Of a stretch of 64,000 nucleotides of DNA, positions 23,218-32,693 are shown piece after piece. The translations under genes and the position numbers were made by a program. The DNA lies in contig CAZSIV010000005.1 in NCBI GenBank assembly GCA_964607135.1, positions 26,013 through 90,012 of the forward strand, written 5' to 3'. Source of the stretch: Metaruminococcus_A sp964607135. GTDB taxonomy: Bacteria > Bacillota > Clostridia > Oscillospirales > Ruminococcaceae. Below the pieces are notes generated by a model, which saw only the letters and a program-made list of their open reading frames with translations, ran no database searches and was not told where the DNA came from. Position 1 is the stretch's first letter. Each line of letters opens with the position of its first letter.

Positions 23218-25476
23218 ATGAACAAAGGTTATATCAGCAAAACAATGGCGAGTAAATGGGAAGAAGGGCTGCTCACCGGGAACGGAACCATCGGCGCGGT
23301 TGCGATGGGCTTTCCCGTAAAGGAAAAGGTCATCTTTTCTCATGAGTGGCTTTATGCGCCGCTCCATCCAAGGCGCACCCCGGTTCACACGGCGGAAACC
23401 CTTTCGGAGATCCGCGCCCTTCTGAAGGCCGGGAAATACCAGGAGGCTGCCAACTTTGTGGTGGAGCAGGGAAAAAAGGAGGGCTTTCCGAACGAGATGG
23501 ACTGGACAGACCCCTTTGTTCCGGCCTGCACCCTGGCAGTCGACCTGAAAATGGACGGGGAACCGGCGGCGTATGAAAAATCCGTCAATTTTGAAAATGG
23601 GCTGGCTGTCGTCTCATTTAAAGTAGATGGCTGCAAGATCGAGCGGGAGCTTTTCGTCTCCCGCGCCGATCGGATCGCGGTGATGCGGATCCGATCGAGC
23701 AAGCCGGTTTCCTATGAAATCCGGCTGGAGAAATTCACCGAAATCGACGGGCCGAACCGTTGGTGGGAGGAACATTACGACCGGAATATCGACGCTCCCA
23801 AAATTTCGGTGAAGGAGGACACGATCCTTTACGACGGAATTTTCAAAACGGTGGAGTACGGATACCGCTGCGCTGCCAAGGCTGCGAAGACGGACGGACG
23901 CCTGTCGGAGCTTGAAAACGGAATTCTGGTGGAAGGCGCCGCCGAAACGGTGCTCTATTTCAATGTCGTGATGTGCGACTGCATCAAAGAGCCTGAAGTT
24001 TCCGCGGAAGCCGCTTTCAACGGGATTGATCCGGATTTCGATACGCTTTTGGCTTCCCACGCCGCAATCCACAGGGGCATCTACAACCGGATTTCTCTCG
24101 AGCTGGGCGATCCGGAGAGCGACGGACAGCTGGCGGAAGAGCTCTGGGCCCTTTCCCGGAAGGAGGGAACCCCGCCGCCGAACGGCTTCTTCAAGCGGGT
24201 ATTCGATGCGGGGCGGTACGAAATCCTCTGTGCCAGCGGCGAAACCCCGCCCAATCTCCAGGGAATCTGGGCGGGCACCAACCAGCCCTGCTGGTCGGGC
24301 GACTACACCCAGAACGGCAACCTCCAGACGGCGATCCTCTGCAACCTGCCCGGCAATATGTTCGAGATGATGGACAGCTTTGTCAACTATGAGGAGTACC
24401 TGATCCCCGACAATAAAATCAACGCCGAAACCCTTTACGGCTGCCGCGGAATGATGCTCGCCTGCCGCGGGAACCGGAGCGGCCTGCTCAACCATTTCGG
24501 CCACCGGTGGTGCATGACTTTCTGGACGGCCGGAGCCGCCTGGAATTCCCATTTCTTCTATGACTACTACCTTTACAGCGGCGACCGGGAGTTCTTTTTG
24601 AACCACGCTCTCCCCTATATGAAGGAGTGCGCCCTTTTCTATGAGGATTTCTTAATTGAGAATGAAAACGGGCATTGGTTCTTCACCCCATCCTATTCCC
24701 CGGAAAACAACCCCGTCGGGTCGGAGGCACAGGCCTGTGTCAATGCGACGATGGATGTCGCGGTGGCGTCCGAGCTGTTCCGGAACCTGATCGAGGGCTG
24801 CAAAACGCTGGGAGTCGAGGAGGAAAATATCCCGAAGTGGCAGAAGATCCTCGACAAGATGCCGCCTTACCAGATCAACGAGGACGGCGCGCTCAAGGAG
24901 TGGATGACTCCCGACTTAAAAGATCGGTACGACCATCGCCACTCTTCCCACCTCTACCTGCTCTATTACGGCCTTCCGGCGCTGCTCCGGGAAAACAAGG
25001 AGCTCTATGACGCCTGCGAAAAGGCCTATCAGTACCGGATGAAATTCAAGGAGGGCGAAAAGGGGCAGATGGCCTTTGGAAATGTCCAGATGGCCTTTGC
25101 CGCGGCCCATCTCAAGGACAATGAGACGGTTTGGAACATCCTGTGCGAGATGGCGCAGAACAACTACTACAATACCTTCTCCTCATCCCATGACATGGGC
25201 CCGGAGATTTTCAACACCGATATCAGCGGCGGTTTCCCGGCCCTGATGCTGGAGGCGCTGATCCAGTCCCGGCAGGTCACCGATGCCGACGGAAAGATCG
25301 TTTCGTATGAGATCGAGCTCCTGCCTAACCTTCCGCAGGCCTGGAGCAAGGGCCATTTGAAAGGGGTGCGCGCCCGCGGCGGCTTTGAGCTGGATTTTGC
25401 CTGGGAAGACGGCAAGGTCGTCTCCTGTGAGGTGACGAACCACTGCGGGAACCAGTACACTTTGATTGGAGCGTAA
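23218..25476 (+). CDS. Glycoside hydrolase family 95 (alpha-L-fucosidase/L-galactosidase type)
   Basis: A 752-residue cytosolic glycosidase. The N-terminal beta-domain starts 'WEEGLLTGNGTIGAVAMGFP', a GH95 hallmark. The (alpha/alpha)6 barrel carries 'PPNLQGIWAGTNQPCWSGDY' and 'TQNGNLQTAI', where the Asn-x-Asn pair matches the base-activating asparagines of GH95. 'RHSSHLYLLYYG' and 'ISGGFPALMLEALIQS' complete it. ATG 23218 with AGGAG 10 nt upstream; the open frame back to 23071 has no site. It is followed after 3 nt by a PfkB kinase. It removes alpha-1,2-L-fucose or L-galactose from mucin or plant glycans; which one cannot be read. No signal peptide, so it acts on imported oligosaccharides. 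Confidence 0.9.
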   Translation: MNKGYISKTMASKWEEGLLTGNGTIGAVAMGFPVKEKVIFSHEWLYAPLHPRRTPVHTAETLSEIRALLKAGKYQEAANFVVEQGKKEGFPNEMDWTDPFVPACTLAVDLKMDGEPAAYEKSVNFENGLAVVSFKVDGCKIERELFVSRADRIAVMRIRSSKPVSYEIRLEKFTEIDGPNRWWEEHYDRNIDAPKISVKEDTILYDGIFKTVEYGYRCAAKAAKTDGRLSELENGILVEGAAETVLYFNVVMCDCIKEPEVSAEAAFNGIDPDFDTLLASHAAIHRGIYNRISLELGDPESDGQLAEELWALSRKEGTPPPNGFFKRVFDAGRYEILCASGETPPNLQGIWAGTNQPCWSGDYTQNGNLQTAILCNLPGNMFEMMDSFVNYEEYLIPDNKINAETLYGCRGMMLACRGNRSGLLNHFGHRWCMTFWTAGAAWNSHFFYDYYLYSGDREFFLNHALPYMKECALFYEDFLIENENGHWFFTPSYSPENNPVGSEAQACVNATMDVAVASELFRNLIEGCKTLGVEEENIPKWQKILDKMPPYQINEDGALKEWMTPDLKDRYDHRHSSHLYLLYYGLPALLRENKELYDACEKAYQYRMKFKEGEKGQMAFGNVQMAFAAAHLKDNETVWNILCEMAQNNYYNTFSSSHDMGPEIFNTDISGGFPALMLEALIQSRQVTDADGKIVSYEIELLPNLPQAWSKGHLKGVRARGGFELDFAWEDGKVVSCEVTNHCGNQYTLIGA

Positions 25477-25479
25477 GAG

Positions 25480-26418
25480 ATGAAACAGATTGACCTTGCC
25501 GCACTCGGCGAAACGCTGATCGATTTCACTCCGTGTAAACAGGAAAACACCTTTACGGCAAATCCCGGCGGCGCCCCTGCGAACGTCCTGGTGATGGCGG
25601 CAAAGGCCGGATGTAGAACAGCCTTCATCGGCAAGGTGGGGGAGGATCAGTTCGGGAATCTGCTGGTGGACACCCTGAAGGAGAATGGGGTGGACACTTC
25701 ATTCATGCGGCGGAGCAGGGTGCATACGACCCTCGCCTTCGTCCACCTGAGCCTGAACGGGGACCGGAGCTTTACCTTCTGCCGAAACCATTCGGCAGAC
25801 ACCCTTTTAGCGGCGGAGGAGCTCGACCGCGAGCTGCTGGAAAACTGCAAGGTGCTCCACGTCGGCTCCCTCTCCCTGACGGATGAACCGGCCAGGGAAG
25901 CGACCTTGGAGGCCCTCCGCACAGCAAAGGCGGCGGGGGCGAAAATTTCTTACGACCCGAACTGGCGGCCCGCCCTCTGGGAGGACGTGGCGTTTGCAAA
26001 AAAGATGATGATTCTTCCCCTGCAATGGGCCGATGTCGTTAAGCTGTCCGACAACGAGGTCCCTCTCCTCACTCCCTATGAGGATGAAAAGAGAGGTGCC
26101 GAGTGGCTCGTCGAGCAGGGGGCGGAGCTGGTTGCCGTCACAATGGGGCCGAAGGGCTGTTACTATAAAACCCGGGAGGACGGCGGATATCTCCCGGCCC
26201 CCGAGGTGGCGGTGGTCGATACGACCGGGTCGGGAGATGTCTTCACCGGAGCGCTTCTTTCGAGGCTTCTCCAAAACGGCTTTTCGCTGGACAGAGGGCT
26301 TCTCCCCGAAATGCTCCGCTTTGCCTGCGCAGCGGGTTCGCTCTGCGCCACCCGGTTCGGCGGCATCCCGGCGATTCCGTCGGCTGAGGAGATCGAACGT
26401 TTTTTGAATCAGGGATGA
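25480..26418 (+). CDS. PfkB-family carbohydrate kinase (fructokinase-like)
   Basis: A 312-residue ribokinase-fold sugar kinase. N-terminal 'LAALGETLIDFTP' and 'NPGGAPANVLVMAAKAG' form the sugar site; C-terminal 'VVDTTGSGDVFTGALLSRLL' carries the catalytic Asp and anion hole. The start overlaps the GH95 operon: only 3 nt separate the stop at 25476 from ATG 25480. Fructokinases are the closest general type, but next to a fucosidase and an arabinofuranosidase it may act on another released sugar. Confidence 0.9.
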   Translation: MKQIDLAALGETLIDFTPCKQENTFTANPGGAPANVLVMAAKAGCRTAFIGKVGEDQFGNLLVDTLKENGVDTSFMRRSRVHTTLAFVHLSLNGDRSFTFCRNHSADTLLAAEELDRELLENCKVLHVGSLSLTDEPAREATLEALRTAKAAGAKISYDPNWRPALWEDVAFAKKMMILPLQWADVVKLSDNEVPLLTPYEDEKRGAEWLVEQGAELVAVTMGPKGCYYKTREDGGYLPAPEVAVVDTTGSGDVFTGALLSRLLQNGFSLDRGLLPEMLRFACAAGSLCATRFGGIPAIPSAEEIERFLNQG

Positions 26419-26692
26419 ACCCCGGCGGGGAAATTGGCTTTGGATTTAGGGGAGAAATCCCTGTACGGTTTGAGTAAAGCCTTGGAACAAGCTGATCTTC
26501 GCCCCTGCGCTTTTGGCCTTTCGGGGCTGTGTCGCATCGGAAAAGCGGGGACTTTCATCAGGATGCCTAAAAGGACGGTCGGCGGATTGCAGGGCTTGGA
26601 GGCATATCGTGGCGGGAAAAGCGAACCCTTAGGTGTGTTTTCCCGCTGCGGTTCATTCAAAATGTGTCAAATAAATGAGTGAGGTGGAATCA

Positions 26693-28198
26693 ATGAAACA
26701 GGCGAAAATTACTATGGACAAGAACAGCCGGATCGCCCCGGTCGACAAGCGGATTTACGGCTCGTTTATCGAGCATCTGGGACGGGCCGTTTACAACGGA
26801 ATCTATCAGCCGGGGCATCCTGCGGCGGATGAACAGGGCTTCCGCACCGATGTGCTGAAGCTGGTTCGGGAGCTGGGCGTCCCGGTGGTGCGTTATCCGG
26901 GCGGCAACTTCGTCTCCGGCTTTAAGTGGGAGGACAGTGTCGGGCCGAAGGAGCTTCGCCCCTCCCGGCTGGAGCTCGCCTGGTTCGTGGTGGAGTCGAA
27001 TCAGGTTGGACTGAATGAATTCTGCGACTGGGCGAAGAAGGCGAACACTGAGGTGATGATGGCGGTCAACCTCGGAACCCGCGGCGCAATGGAAGCGAAG
27101 GAGCTGATCGAGTACTGCAACCATCCCGGCGGGACGGCTCTCAGCGACCTGCGGGCGCAGCACGGCTATAAAGAGCCGCATGGGATCAAAACCTGGTGCC
27201 TCGGCAACGAGATGGACGGCCCGTGGCAGATCGGCCACAAAACGGCGGAGGAGTACGGCCGTCTCGCCTGCGAAACCGCCAAGATTATGAAGTGGGTCGA
27301 CCCGTCGATCGAGCTGGTTGTCTGCGGGAGCTCCCACAAACAGATGCCGACCTACCTCAGCTGGGAGGAGACGGTGCTGACCCATACCTATGAAAATGTG
27401 GATCTGCTCTCCCTGCACCAGTATTACGGATACAACAACAGCGCGGACACCCAGTCCTTCCTTTCAAAAGGCGACGAGATGGACGACTTTATCAAAGAGG
27501 TGGTCGCGGTCTGCGATATGGTCAAGGCAAAGAAGCGCGGGACGAAGGACATCAACCTTTCCTTTGACGAGTGGAACGTCTGGTATCACTCCAACGAGCA
27601 GGATAAAAAGCTGCCGAAATGGGTGCAGGCGCCCCATCAGCTCGAGGATATTTACTTTTTTGAGGATGCGGTTCTCGTCGGTTCGATGCTGATCACCCTC
27701 CTCAAAAACTGCGACCGCGTCAAGGCCGCCTGCTTGGCGCAGCTCGTAAACGTCATTGCGCCGATCATGACCGAGGACGGCGACGGCCCCGCCTGGCGGC
27801 AGACCATCTTTTATCCGTTTATGCACGCTTCCCGTTACGGGCGAGGTACGGCGCTGCGCGCTGAGGTGGACTCTCCGGCTTACTCCTGCGAGGAGCGCTC
27901 CGGAGTCAAGCAGATCGATTCGGTTGCCGTATATAATGAGGAAGAGAGCATTGTCACCGTTTTTGCGGTCAACCGCAGCCTGGAGGATGATGCCGAGGTT
28001 TCGGTCGACCTGCGTTCATTCAGCGCAGCGGAGTGCATCGAGTGCATCTGCTACTCGAACGACGACATCAAGGCGGTCAACAGCGCAGCACATCAAATCG
28101 TTCCGGTAAGCTGCGAACCGCCGAAGATGGAAAACGGCACAGTGACTGTCCGGATGCCGAAGGTCTCCTGGAATGTCCTCCGTTTCCAGGTGAAATAA
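26693..28198 (+). CDS. Alpha-L-arabinofuranosidase, GH51
   Basis: A 501-residue intracellular enzyme that releases arabinofuranose from arabinoxylan or arabinan oligosaccharides. The TIM barrel shows 'RYPGGNFVSGFKWEDSVGP', acid/base Glu173 in 'CLGNEMDGPWQIG' and nucleophile Glu293 in 'SFDEWNVWYH', close to positions known for bacterial GH51. A C-terminal beta-sandwich (about 385-501) follows. ATG 26693 has GAGGTGG upstream; an ATG at 26675 precedes the site. A 270-bp gap without a supported gene separates it from the kinase, so it may have its own promoter. Ends at a terminator. Confidence 0.94.
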   Translation: MKQAKITMDKNSRIAPVDKRIYGSFIEHLGRAVYNGIYQPGHPAADEQGFRTDVLKLVRELGVPVVRYPGGNFVSGFKWEDSVGPKELRPSRLELAWFVVESNQVGLNEFCDWAKKANTEVMMAVNLGTRGAMEAKELIEYCNHPGGTALSDLRAQHGYKEPHGIKTWCLGNEMDGPWQIGHKTAEEYGRLACETAKIMKWVDPSIELVVCGSSHKQMPTYLSWEETVLTHTYENVDLLSLHQYYGYNNSADTQSFLSKGDEMDDFIKEVVAVCDMVKAKKRGTKDINLSFDEWNVWYHSNEQDKKLPKWVQAPHQLEDIYFFEDAVLVGSMLITLLKNCDRVKAACLAQLVNVIAPIMTEDGDGPAWRQTIFYPFMHASRYGRGTALRAEVDSPAYSCEERSGVKQIDSVAVYNEEESIVTVFAVNRSLEDDAEVSVDLRSFSAAECIECICYSNDDIKAVNSAAHQIVPVSCEPPKMENGTVTVRMPKVSWNVLRFQVK

Positions 28199-28210
28199 CA
28201 AAAGAACAGG

Positions 28211-28240
28211 GCAGAAGCGCGATCCAGCGCTTCTGCTTTC
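28211..28240 (+). terminator. Rho-independent terminator after GH51
   Basis: GCAGAAGCGC (28211-28220) pairs with GCGCTTCTGC (28227-28236) around GATCCA, then TTTC. Confidence 0.85.
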
Positions 28241-28373
28241 GTCGTTCCGGTGTGATTTGCAGAAATTTCGGTCGATAACCGGCTGGATCATGCTGGGCAG
28301 AGGATTTTAAAGTGACAAGCAGGATTGCTTTACAGATATAAAAAGAGATGATCCTGCCCAGAAAGGATGCAAC

Positions 28374-29063
28374 ATGAAACAACTGGAATACCGGCTGGTC
28401 CGGTCGAAAAGAAAAACGCTCGCGCTTTATGTCCTGCCCGACGCCAGCGTGGAAATCCGGGCGCCGTTTCGGATGCAGGCGTCGGAGATTGAAGCGTTTG
28501 CCGCGTCTAAAAAGGATTGGATTGAAACGCATGTCCAGGCCGTTCAGCAGAAAATCCGGGAACGGGAGAGATATTCTGCTGGGGAAGGGGATACCGTCCT
28601 TTTCCTTGGAAAAGAGTATCCTGTCCGGTTTGCGGAACAGGGGGCGGTGAGATTGGAACAGGGTGATTGCATCCTGCCTGTGGACGAGCGGGAACGGAAA
28701 AGGGCGTTGATCGAATGGTATAGGCGGGAGGCAGAAGGGCAGTTGCCTCAATTTATTGAAAAGTGGAAAAGCTTTACAGGGATTTCCTGCCGAAGTGTGA
28801 GAGTGGGGAATGCCGCCGGCCGCTGGGGAAGCTGCACCGGCCGGAATGATATCCGGCTCAGCTGGAGATTGATCCTGTTGCCGGAAGAACTGATCGATTA
28901 CGTTGCGGTACACGAGCTCTGTCATACGGTTGAGCATAACCATTCCCCGATGTTTTGGAAAAAGGTGGAGACCGTCCTCCCCGGAGCGATTGCGATGCGG
29001 AGAAGGCTGCGGCAGCTGGAGGAGCACTATGCCGCCCAAATAAATTGGCTAAAAAACGTATAA
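28374..29063 (+). CDS. YgjP-like metallopeptidase (DUF45, WLM/SprT-type)
   Basis: A 229-residue zinc peptidase-fold protein. The first ~80 residues ('YRLVRSKRKTLALYVLPD', 'VEIRAPFRM') are the N-terminal beta-part of YgjP, and the C-terminal half has 'NAAGRWGSCTGRNDIRLSWRL' and 'IDYVAVHELCHTVEHNHSPMF', with the HExxH-type HELCH plus a third His. Related to UTP pyrophosphatase/peptidase annotations; the substrate is unknown. ATG 28374 after AGAAAGGATG. A lone gene followed by AT-rich DNA and repeat cluster D. Confidence 0.88.
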   Translation: MKQLEYRLVRSKRKTLALYVLPDASVEIRAPFRMQASEIEAFAASKKDWIETHVQAVQQKIRERERYSAGEGDTVLFLGKEYPVRFAEQGAVRLEQGDCILPVDERERKRALIEWYRREAEGQLPQFIEKWKSFTGISCRSVRVGNAAGRWGSCTGRNDIRLSWRLILLPEELIDYVAVHELCHTVEHNHSPMFWKKVETVLPGAIAMRRRLRQLEEHYAAQINWLKNV

Positions 29064-29204
29064 TATGTAGAAAAAATACGATTTGGAATATCTGAGAAAA
29101 ACAAAGGTTGAGAAATCTTATCTTTGATTTGTCGAATCTTGAATAAATATACTATTTGTATTTAAGTTTAAAAAGATTTTGTCGAAAATGGGAGAATGTG
29201 TTAT

Positions 29205-29860
29205 AATATTTTCACCCACAGACGCAATCGAAGATTGCTGGTGGGTGCCCGAAAATCTTGTTACTCGCCTGTGGCTCGTAAGAAGAACCCCACGCCGTGA
29301 GCGCAGGCAGAGCCTGCGACGGCTGAGGGAACTTTGTATCATTCCCGCTTCGCACAACGCGCTCGCGGAGATGGTATAATAACCTCACCCGTTGGCGAAA
29401 TTGAAGATTTCGGCGGGGAGCCCCCGCTGGCAATCGCGATTCGCAGGGCGGAATGCTTCCGCTGTCAATACGCGATCCATAGGCAGACAAAATAACAACG
29501 CTGGTAACCCGCGAGACACATGTTTTGTACAACGCGCCTCGCAGGACTGAAACTTGGATGCTAGCAACGCTTAAGTGTGCGGTTGCCCGCAGGGGCACCC
29601 TGCCCCGCGAGATACACCCTATCTATTTTATTTCGGAAATTTTGCAGGACAATCACCTAAAGACTGGCAGAACGTTGGTGTGCGAATTGCCCGGTCCGGG
29701 CACGGACATTGGCCACCGGGGGCACCCTGCCCCGCGAGATACAATGTTCCTGCTTTGCTTCAAGGCGCCTCGCAGGGCGCGAATCCTTAGAGGCCGGCAG
29801 AACATTGGTGTGCGAATTGTTCAGCCGGGATCACCCGGCACGCCTCGCTGCCCTGCATAA
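29205..29860. repeat. Intergenic repeat cluster D (multi-hairpin family)
   Basis: The longest cluster. Hairpin 1 (29213-29247) pairs CACCCAC with GTGGGTG and CGCAATC with GATTGC; relative to cluster B both sides of the outer stem have changed together. A second 'CTCACCCGTTGGCGAAAT' module starts at about 29393. 'GCGCCTCGCAGG' units follow near 29534 and 29765, with 'TGTGCGAATTG' after each. Both hairpins are preceded by TATAAT (about 29202 and 29375). A palindrome-rich stretch lies at 29295-29370. The small frames here show no coding character. Confidence 0.72.
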
Positions 29861-29920
29861 AGATGAAAAGGGAAATCGCTTTACAGGATAAAGAGTCGTT
29901 ATGAAAAGGGAGGGCTGGGA

Positions 29921-30496
29921 GTGAGAGAAAAATTTATCGAGCTGTATCGGGATAAAATCAAGCGGGAAGGTGCGGACAAGCTGTTGGAGTATCTGGACTC
30001 CAGGGCGAGCGACTTTTTTACCGCGCCTGCCAGTGCTCGTTTTCATGGATCATATGACGGCGGCTTAGTTGTCCACAGCCTAAACGTCTACGAGTGTCTG
30101 GCCGATTATCTCTCCAGGCCGCGGGTCAAAGAGGTGTACGGACTGGACCCGGATGACGAGACGGCGGCGGTTGTCTCCCTGCTTCATGACATCTGCAAAA
30201 TCAATACGTACAAACGGAGCACCCGGAATGTCAAGGACGACAACGGCGTTTGGCAGAAGGTGCCTTGTTATGAATTTGACGACCAGCTTCCCTACGGGCA
30301 CGGAGAAAAGTCGGTTTATATCATCTCCGGCTTTATGCGGCTGACGCGGGAGGAAGCCTTTGCCATCCGGTACCATATGGGATTTTCCGGCCCGGAGGAT
30401 CCGCGCAGTGTGGGCAGCGTATTTGAAAAGTATCCGCTTGCCTTTGCCCTGGCGACTGCCGATATGGAAGCAACCTATTATTTGGAGGGGAAATAG
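29921..30496 (+). CDS. HD-domain hydrolase
   Basis: A 191-residue HD-superfamily protein. Metal ligands lie in 'GLVVHSLNVYECLADYL' and 'AAVVSLLHDICKINTY' (the HD dyad), then 'LPYGHGEKSVYIISGF' and 'AIRYHMGFSGPED'. Family members hydrolyse nucleotides or phosphodiesters, or act as 3'-5' exonucleases; the substrate cannot be read. GTG 29921 after GGAGGG. 1 nt separates its stop from the trmB start, so the two are co-transcribed. Confidence 0.87.
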   Translation: MREKFIELYRDKIKREGADKLLEYLDSRASDFFTAPASARFHGSYDGGLVVHSLNVYECLADYLSRPRVKEVYGLDPDDETAAVVSLLHDICKINTYKRSTRNVKDDNGVWQKVPCYEFDDQLPYGHGEKSVYIISGFMRLTREEAFAIRYHMGFSGPEDPRSVGSVFEKYPLAFALATADMEATYYLEGK

Positions 30497-30497
30497 C

Positions 30498-31142
30498 ATG
30501 AGAATCCGTCACAAACCCTGGGCGAGACCGGAGCTGGAGCGATGTGAGTTCTACGTTGCCGATCCTTCGGAGCTGCGGGGAAACTGGGCTAAGGAGTTCG
30601 GAAACGGGCAGCCGATCCATTTAGAGCTCGGATGCGGAAAGGGCGGATTCATCGCGGAGATGGCGGTTCTGCACCCGGAGATCAACTTTTTGGCGGTCGA
30701 CCTGAGAAGCGAGATGCTGGTTCTGGCGAAACGGAATCTGGAAGTAAAAGACACCAATCCGGCGAGCCACGTCCGGCTGATGTCCCAGGATATCGAGCGG
30801 ATCAGCCAGATTCTGGCTCCGGAGGATCGGATCGAGCGGATTTATATCAATTTTTGCCCGCCTTGGCCGAAAGAGCGGGATAAAAAGCACCGGCTGACTC
30901 ATCCGCGGCAGCTCGTCCAATATCGGTCGTTTTTGCAGGAGGGCGGAGAAGTGTGGTTTAAAACCGACGACGATGCGCTGTTTGAAGAGTCGCTGCGATA
31001 CTTCGACCAGTGCGGCTTTGAGGCCTGCTACCAGACATGGGATCTCGAAAAAAGCGGCTTTCCGGGGAGCGCTCCGACGGAGCATGAGGAGATGTTTGTC
31101 CGGATGGGGAAGAAGATCAAATTTTTAATTGCGGCGGGCTGA
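30498..31142 (+). CDS. trmB: tRNA (guanine-N7)-methyltransferase
   Basis: Methylates N7 of G46 in the tRNA variable loop using SAM; 214 residues. Hallmarks are 'RIRHKPWARPEL' at the N-terminus, the SAM loop 'LELGCGKGGFIAEMA', 'FLAVDLRSEML', 'YINFCPPWPKERDKKHRLTH' (the normally F-P-D-P-W-P motif, here with C in place of D) and 'SAPTEHEEMF' near the end with the substrate-binding T-x-Y/H-E. ATG 30498 overlaps the ribosome site within the preceding gene's last codons. Confidence 0.93.
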   Translation: MRIRHKPWARPELERCEFYVADPSELRGNWAKEFGNGQPIHLELGCGKGGFIAEMAVLHPEINFLAVDLRSEMLVLAKRNLEVKDTNPASHVRLMSQDIERISQILAPEDRIERIYINFCPPWPKERDKKHRLTHPRQLVQYRSFLQEGGEVWFKTDDDALFEESLRYFDQCGFEACYQTWDLEKSGFPGSAPTEHEEMFVRMGKKIKFLIAAG

Positions 31143-31198
31143 CGATCCGGGTGAAAAGCCGCCGTGGGAACGATAGAACAGGAAAAGGATGGATACAG

Positions 31199-31680
31199 AT
31201 GCTGAATGAAGACTATCTCACACTGACGATCGGAAAACAGAAAAAAATCGCCCTAATTGCGCACGACACCAAAAAGCGGGAGCTGGTGGAGTGGGTGAAG
31301 GAAAACAGTGACGAGCTGAAAAACATTTTCTCTGCGGAACCGGCACCACCGCGCGGCTGATCGCGGAGGAAGCGGAGCTCCCGGTTCGCGCCTATAACAG
31401 CGGCCCGCTTGGCGGCGACCAGCAGGTCGGGGCCAAGATCGTCGAAGGGGCAATCGATCTGCTCGTCTTTTTCTGGGATCCGCTGGAGGCCCAGCCGCAT
31501 GACCCGGACGTCAAAGCGCTACTCCGAATTGCGGTTGTTTATGACATCCCGGTTGCGAACAACCGCGCTACGGCGGATTTTATTCTCCACTCCCGGTATA
31601 TGAACGAGGAATACGACCACCAGATCATCAACTACAATAAAAAAACCCAGGACCGGATGAAGTCCTTCATGAAAAAATAA
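31199..31680 (+). pseudogene. mgsA: Methylglyoxal synthase, single frameshift
   Basis: Would convert dihydroxyacetone phosphate to methylglyoxal. The N-terminal part (ATG 31199) has 'KKIALIAHDTKKRELVEWV' but the frame stops at 31360. The remainder continues in another frame: 'CGTGTTARLIAEEAELPV', 'NSGPLGGDQQVGAKIVEG' and 'FFWDPLEAQPHDPDV', all active-site motifs of MgsA, to TAA 31678-31680. Adding one T to the TTTT at about 31326-31329 restores 'NIFLCGTGTT' and a full-length protein of about 160 residues. All catalytic residues are intact, so this is either very recent inactivation or a base-calling error. Confidence 0.88.
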
Positions 31681-31686
31681 ACCGAG

Positions 31687-31717
31687 AAAGTCCGCCGTCT
31701 AAAAGACGGCGGACTTT
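31687..31717 (+). terminator. Rho-independent terminator after mgsA
   Basis: AAAGTCCGCCGTCT and AGACGGCGGACTTT form a 14-bp stem around AAA; followed by CTGCTTG. It separates mgsA from the convergent phosphoesterase gene. Confidence 0.85.
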
Positions 31718-31781
31718 CTGCTTGAAAAGATCGATATCCCGAATCACTGGGATTTGCTCCTGATGAAAAGACATGTTTTTT

Positions 31782-32687
31782 TCAATCCGCGTGTTCCAGG
31801 TCGTAGTCGGATAGTTCGACGGGCCCGGCTATGACTTCCCGCTCGATATAGAGGGTGCGGTCTTTTTTGGTTCCCACAAACCATTTTACCATCGAAATGG
31901 AGCCGTTCTCGATTTCGATCCCTGTGATCCCTCCAGGCTGGACACAGCTGCCGTCGTTGAAATAGGGGATGTCTCCCGGTTTGGCGAATACAGTTCGGTG
32001 AGTGTGGCCCGCAATCATCATAATTTTTTTCTGCTGGGCGAAGTCGGCGAGCTTTTGCTCTGCCTTTTTCGCCTTTTCACGCGGCCGCCCCGGGGAAGTG
32101 GGCGCCAAAAATCCGACCGATTCCAGCGGTTTCCAGACGTGGCGCACCAAAAATCTTGCCAGCGGCCAGAGCGTGTCGTTGAAAAAGCTCACCTGATGCC
32201 CGTGGATCAGGAAAATCTGCCGCTTGGTTTTGCTGTCCTGAAGGATGATCCCCTCGGGAATTTCGATTCCAGGGAAAAGGGGCTTGTGGCAGCGTTCCAT
32301 ATCGCAGAAATAGCTGTTGCAGTTCGACTTCCGGTAGACGGCTTTTTGCTTGACCGCGTCGTGGTTGCCGTACAGCATATAAAGCCTGTTGCGGCGGTAG
32401 AATTTGGAGAGCAGCTCGAAAACGCTGCTGTGCGCCTCGATGATCGGTTTTAGACATCGATTTTCCCAAAGTTCGTCGCCGTCGCCGAGTTCGATATAGG
32501 AGAATCCCTTGTCGTAATAATACTCCAAAGCGCCGGTGTAAACAGGCTGGTTCGGCAGGAAATTGTCCCCGCTGTTTCCCTGCCCGCGGTGACAGTCGCT
32601 CATGATTACGAATTTAGAGCCGGCGTGGAGCGGGATCACGGACGCATTGCGGTAAACTCCCTTTAAGCGCTGATTGACCGTAAGCAT
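31782..32687 (-). CDS. Calcineurin-like metallophosphoesterase
   Basis: A 301-residue dinuclear-metal phosphoesterase. Motifs in order: 'FVIMSDCHRGQG' (D-x-H), 'YIELGDGDELW' (GD), 'YMLYGNHDAVKQ' (GNHD), 'FLIHGHQVSFF' and 'MMIAGHTHRTVF' (GH-x-H). No signal peptide. ATG 32687 with GAGGTAG just before it, inside the end of the DUF4474 gene's intergenic 6 bp, so the two form an operon. The substrate may be a nucleotide, lipid or protein phosphate. Confidence 0.88.
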   Translation of the reverse strand: MLTVNQRLKGVYRNASVIPLHAGSKFVIMSDCHRGQGNSGDNFLPNQPVYTGALEYYYDKGFSYIELGDGDELWENRCLKPIIEAHSSVFELLSKFYRRNRLYMLYGNHDAVKQKAVYRKSNCNSYFCDMERCHKPLFPGIEIPEGIILQDSKTKRQIFLIHGHQVSFFNDTLWPLARFLVRHVWKPLESVGFLAPTSPGRPREKAKKAEQKLADFAQQKKIMMIAGHTHRTVFAKPGDIPYFNDGSCVQPGGITGIEIENGSISMVKWFVGTKKDRTLYIEREVIAGPVELSDYDLEHAD

Positions 32688-32693
32688 AGCGGG

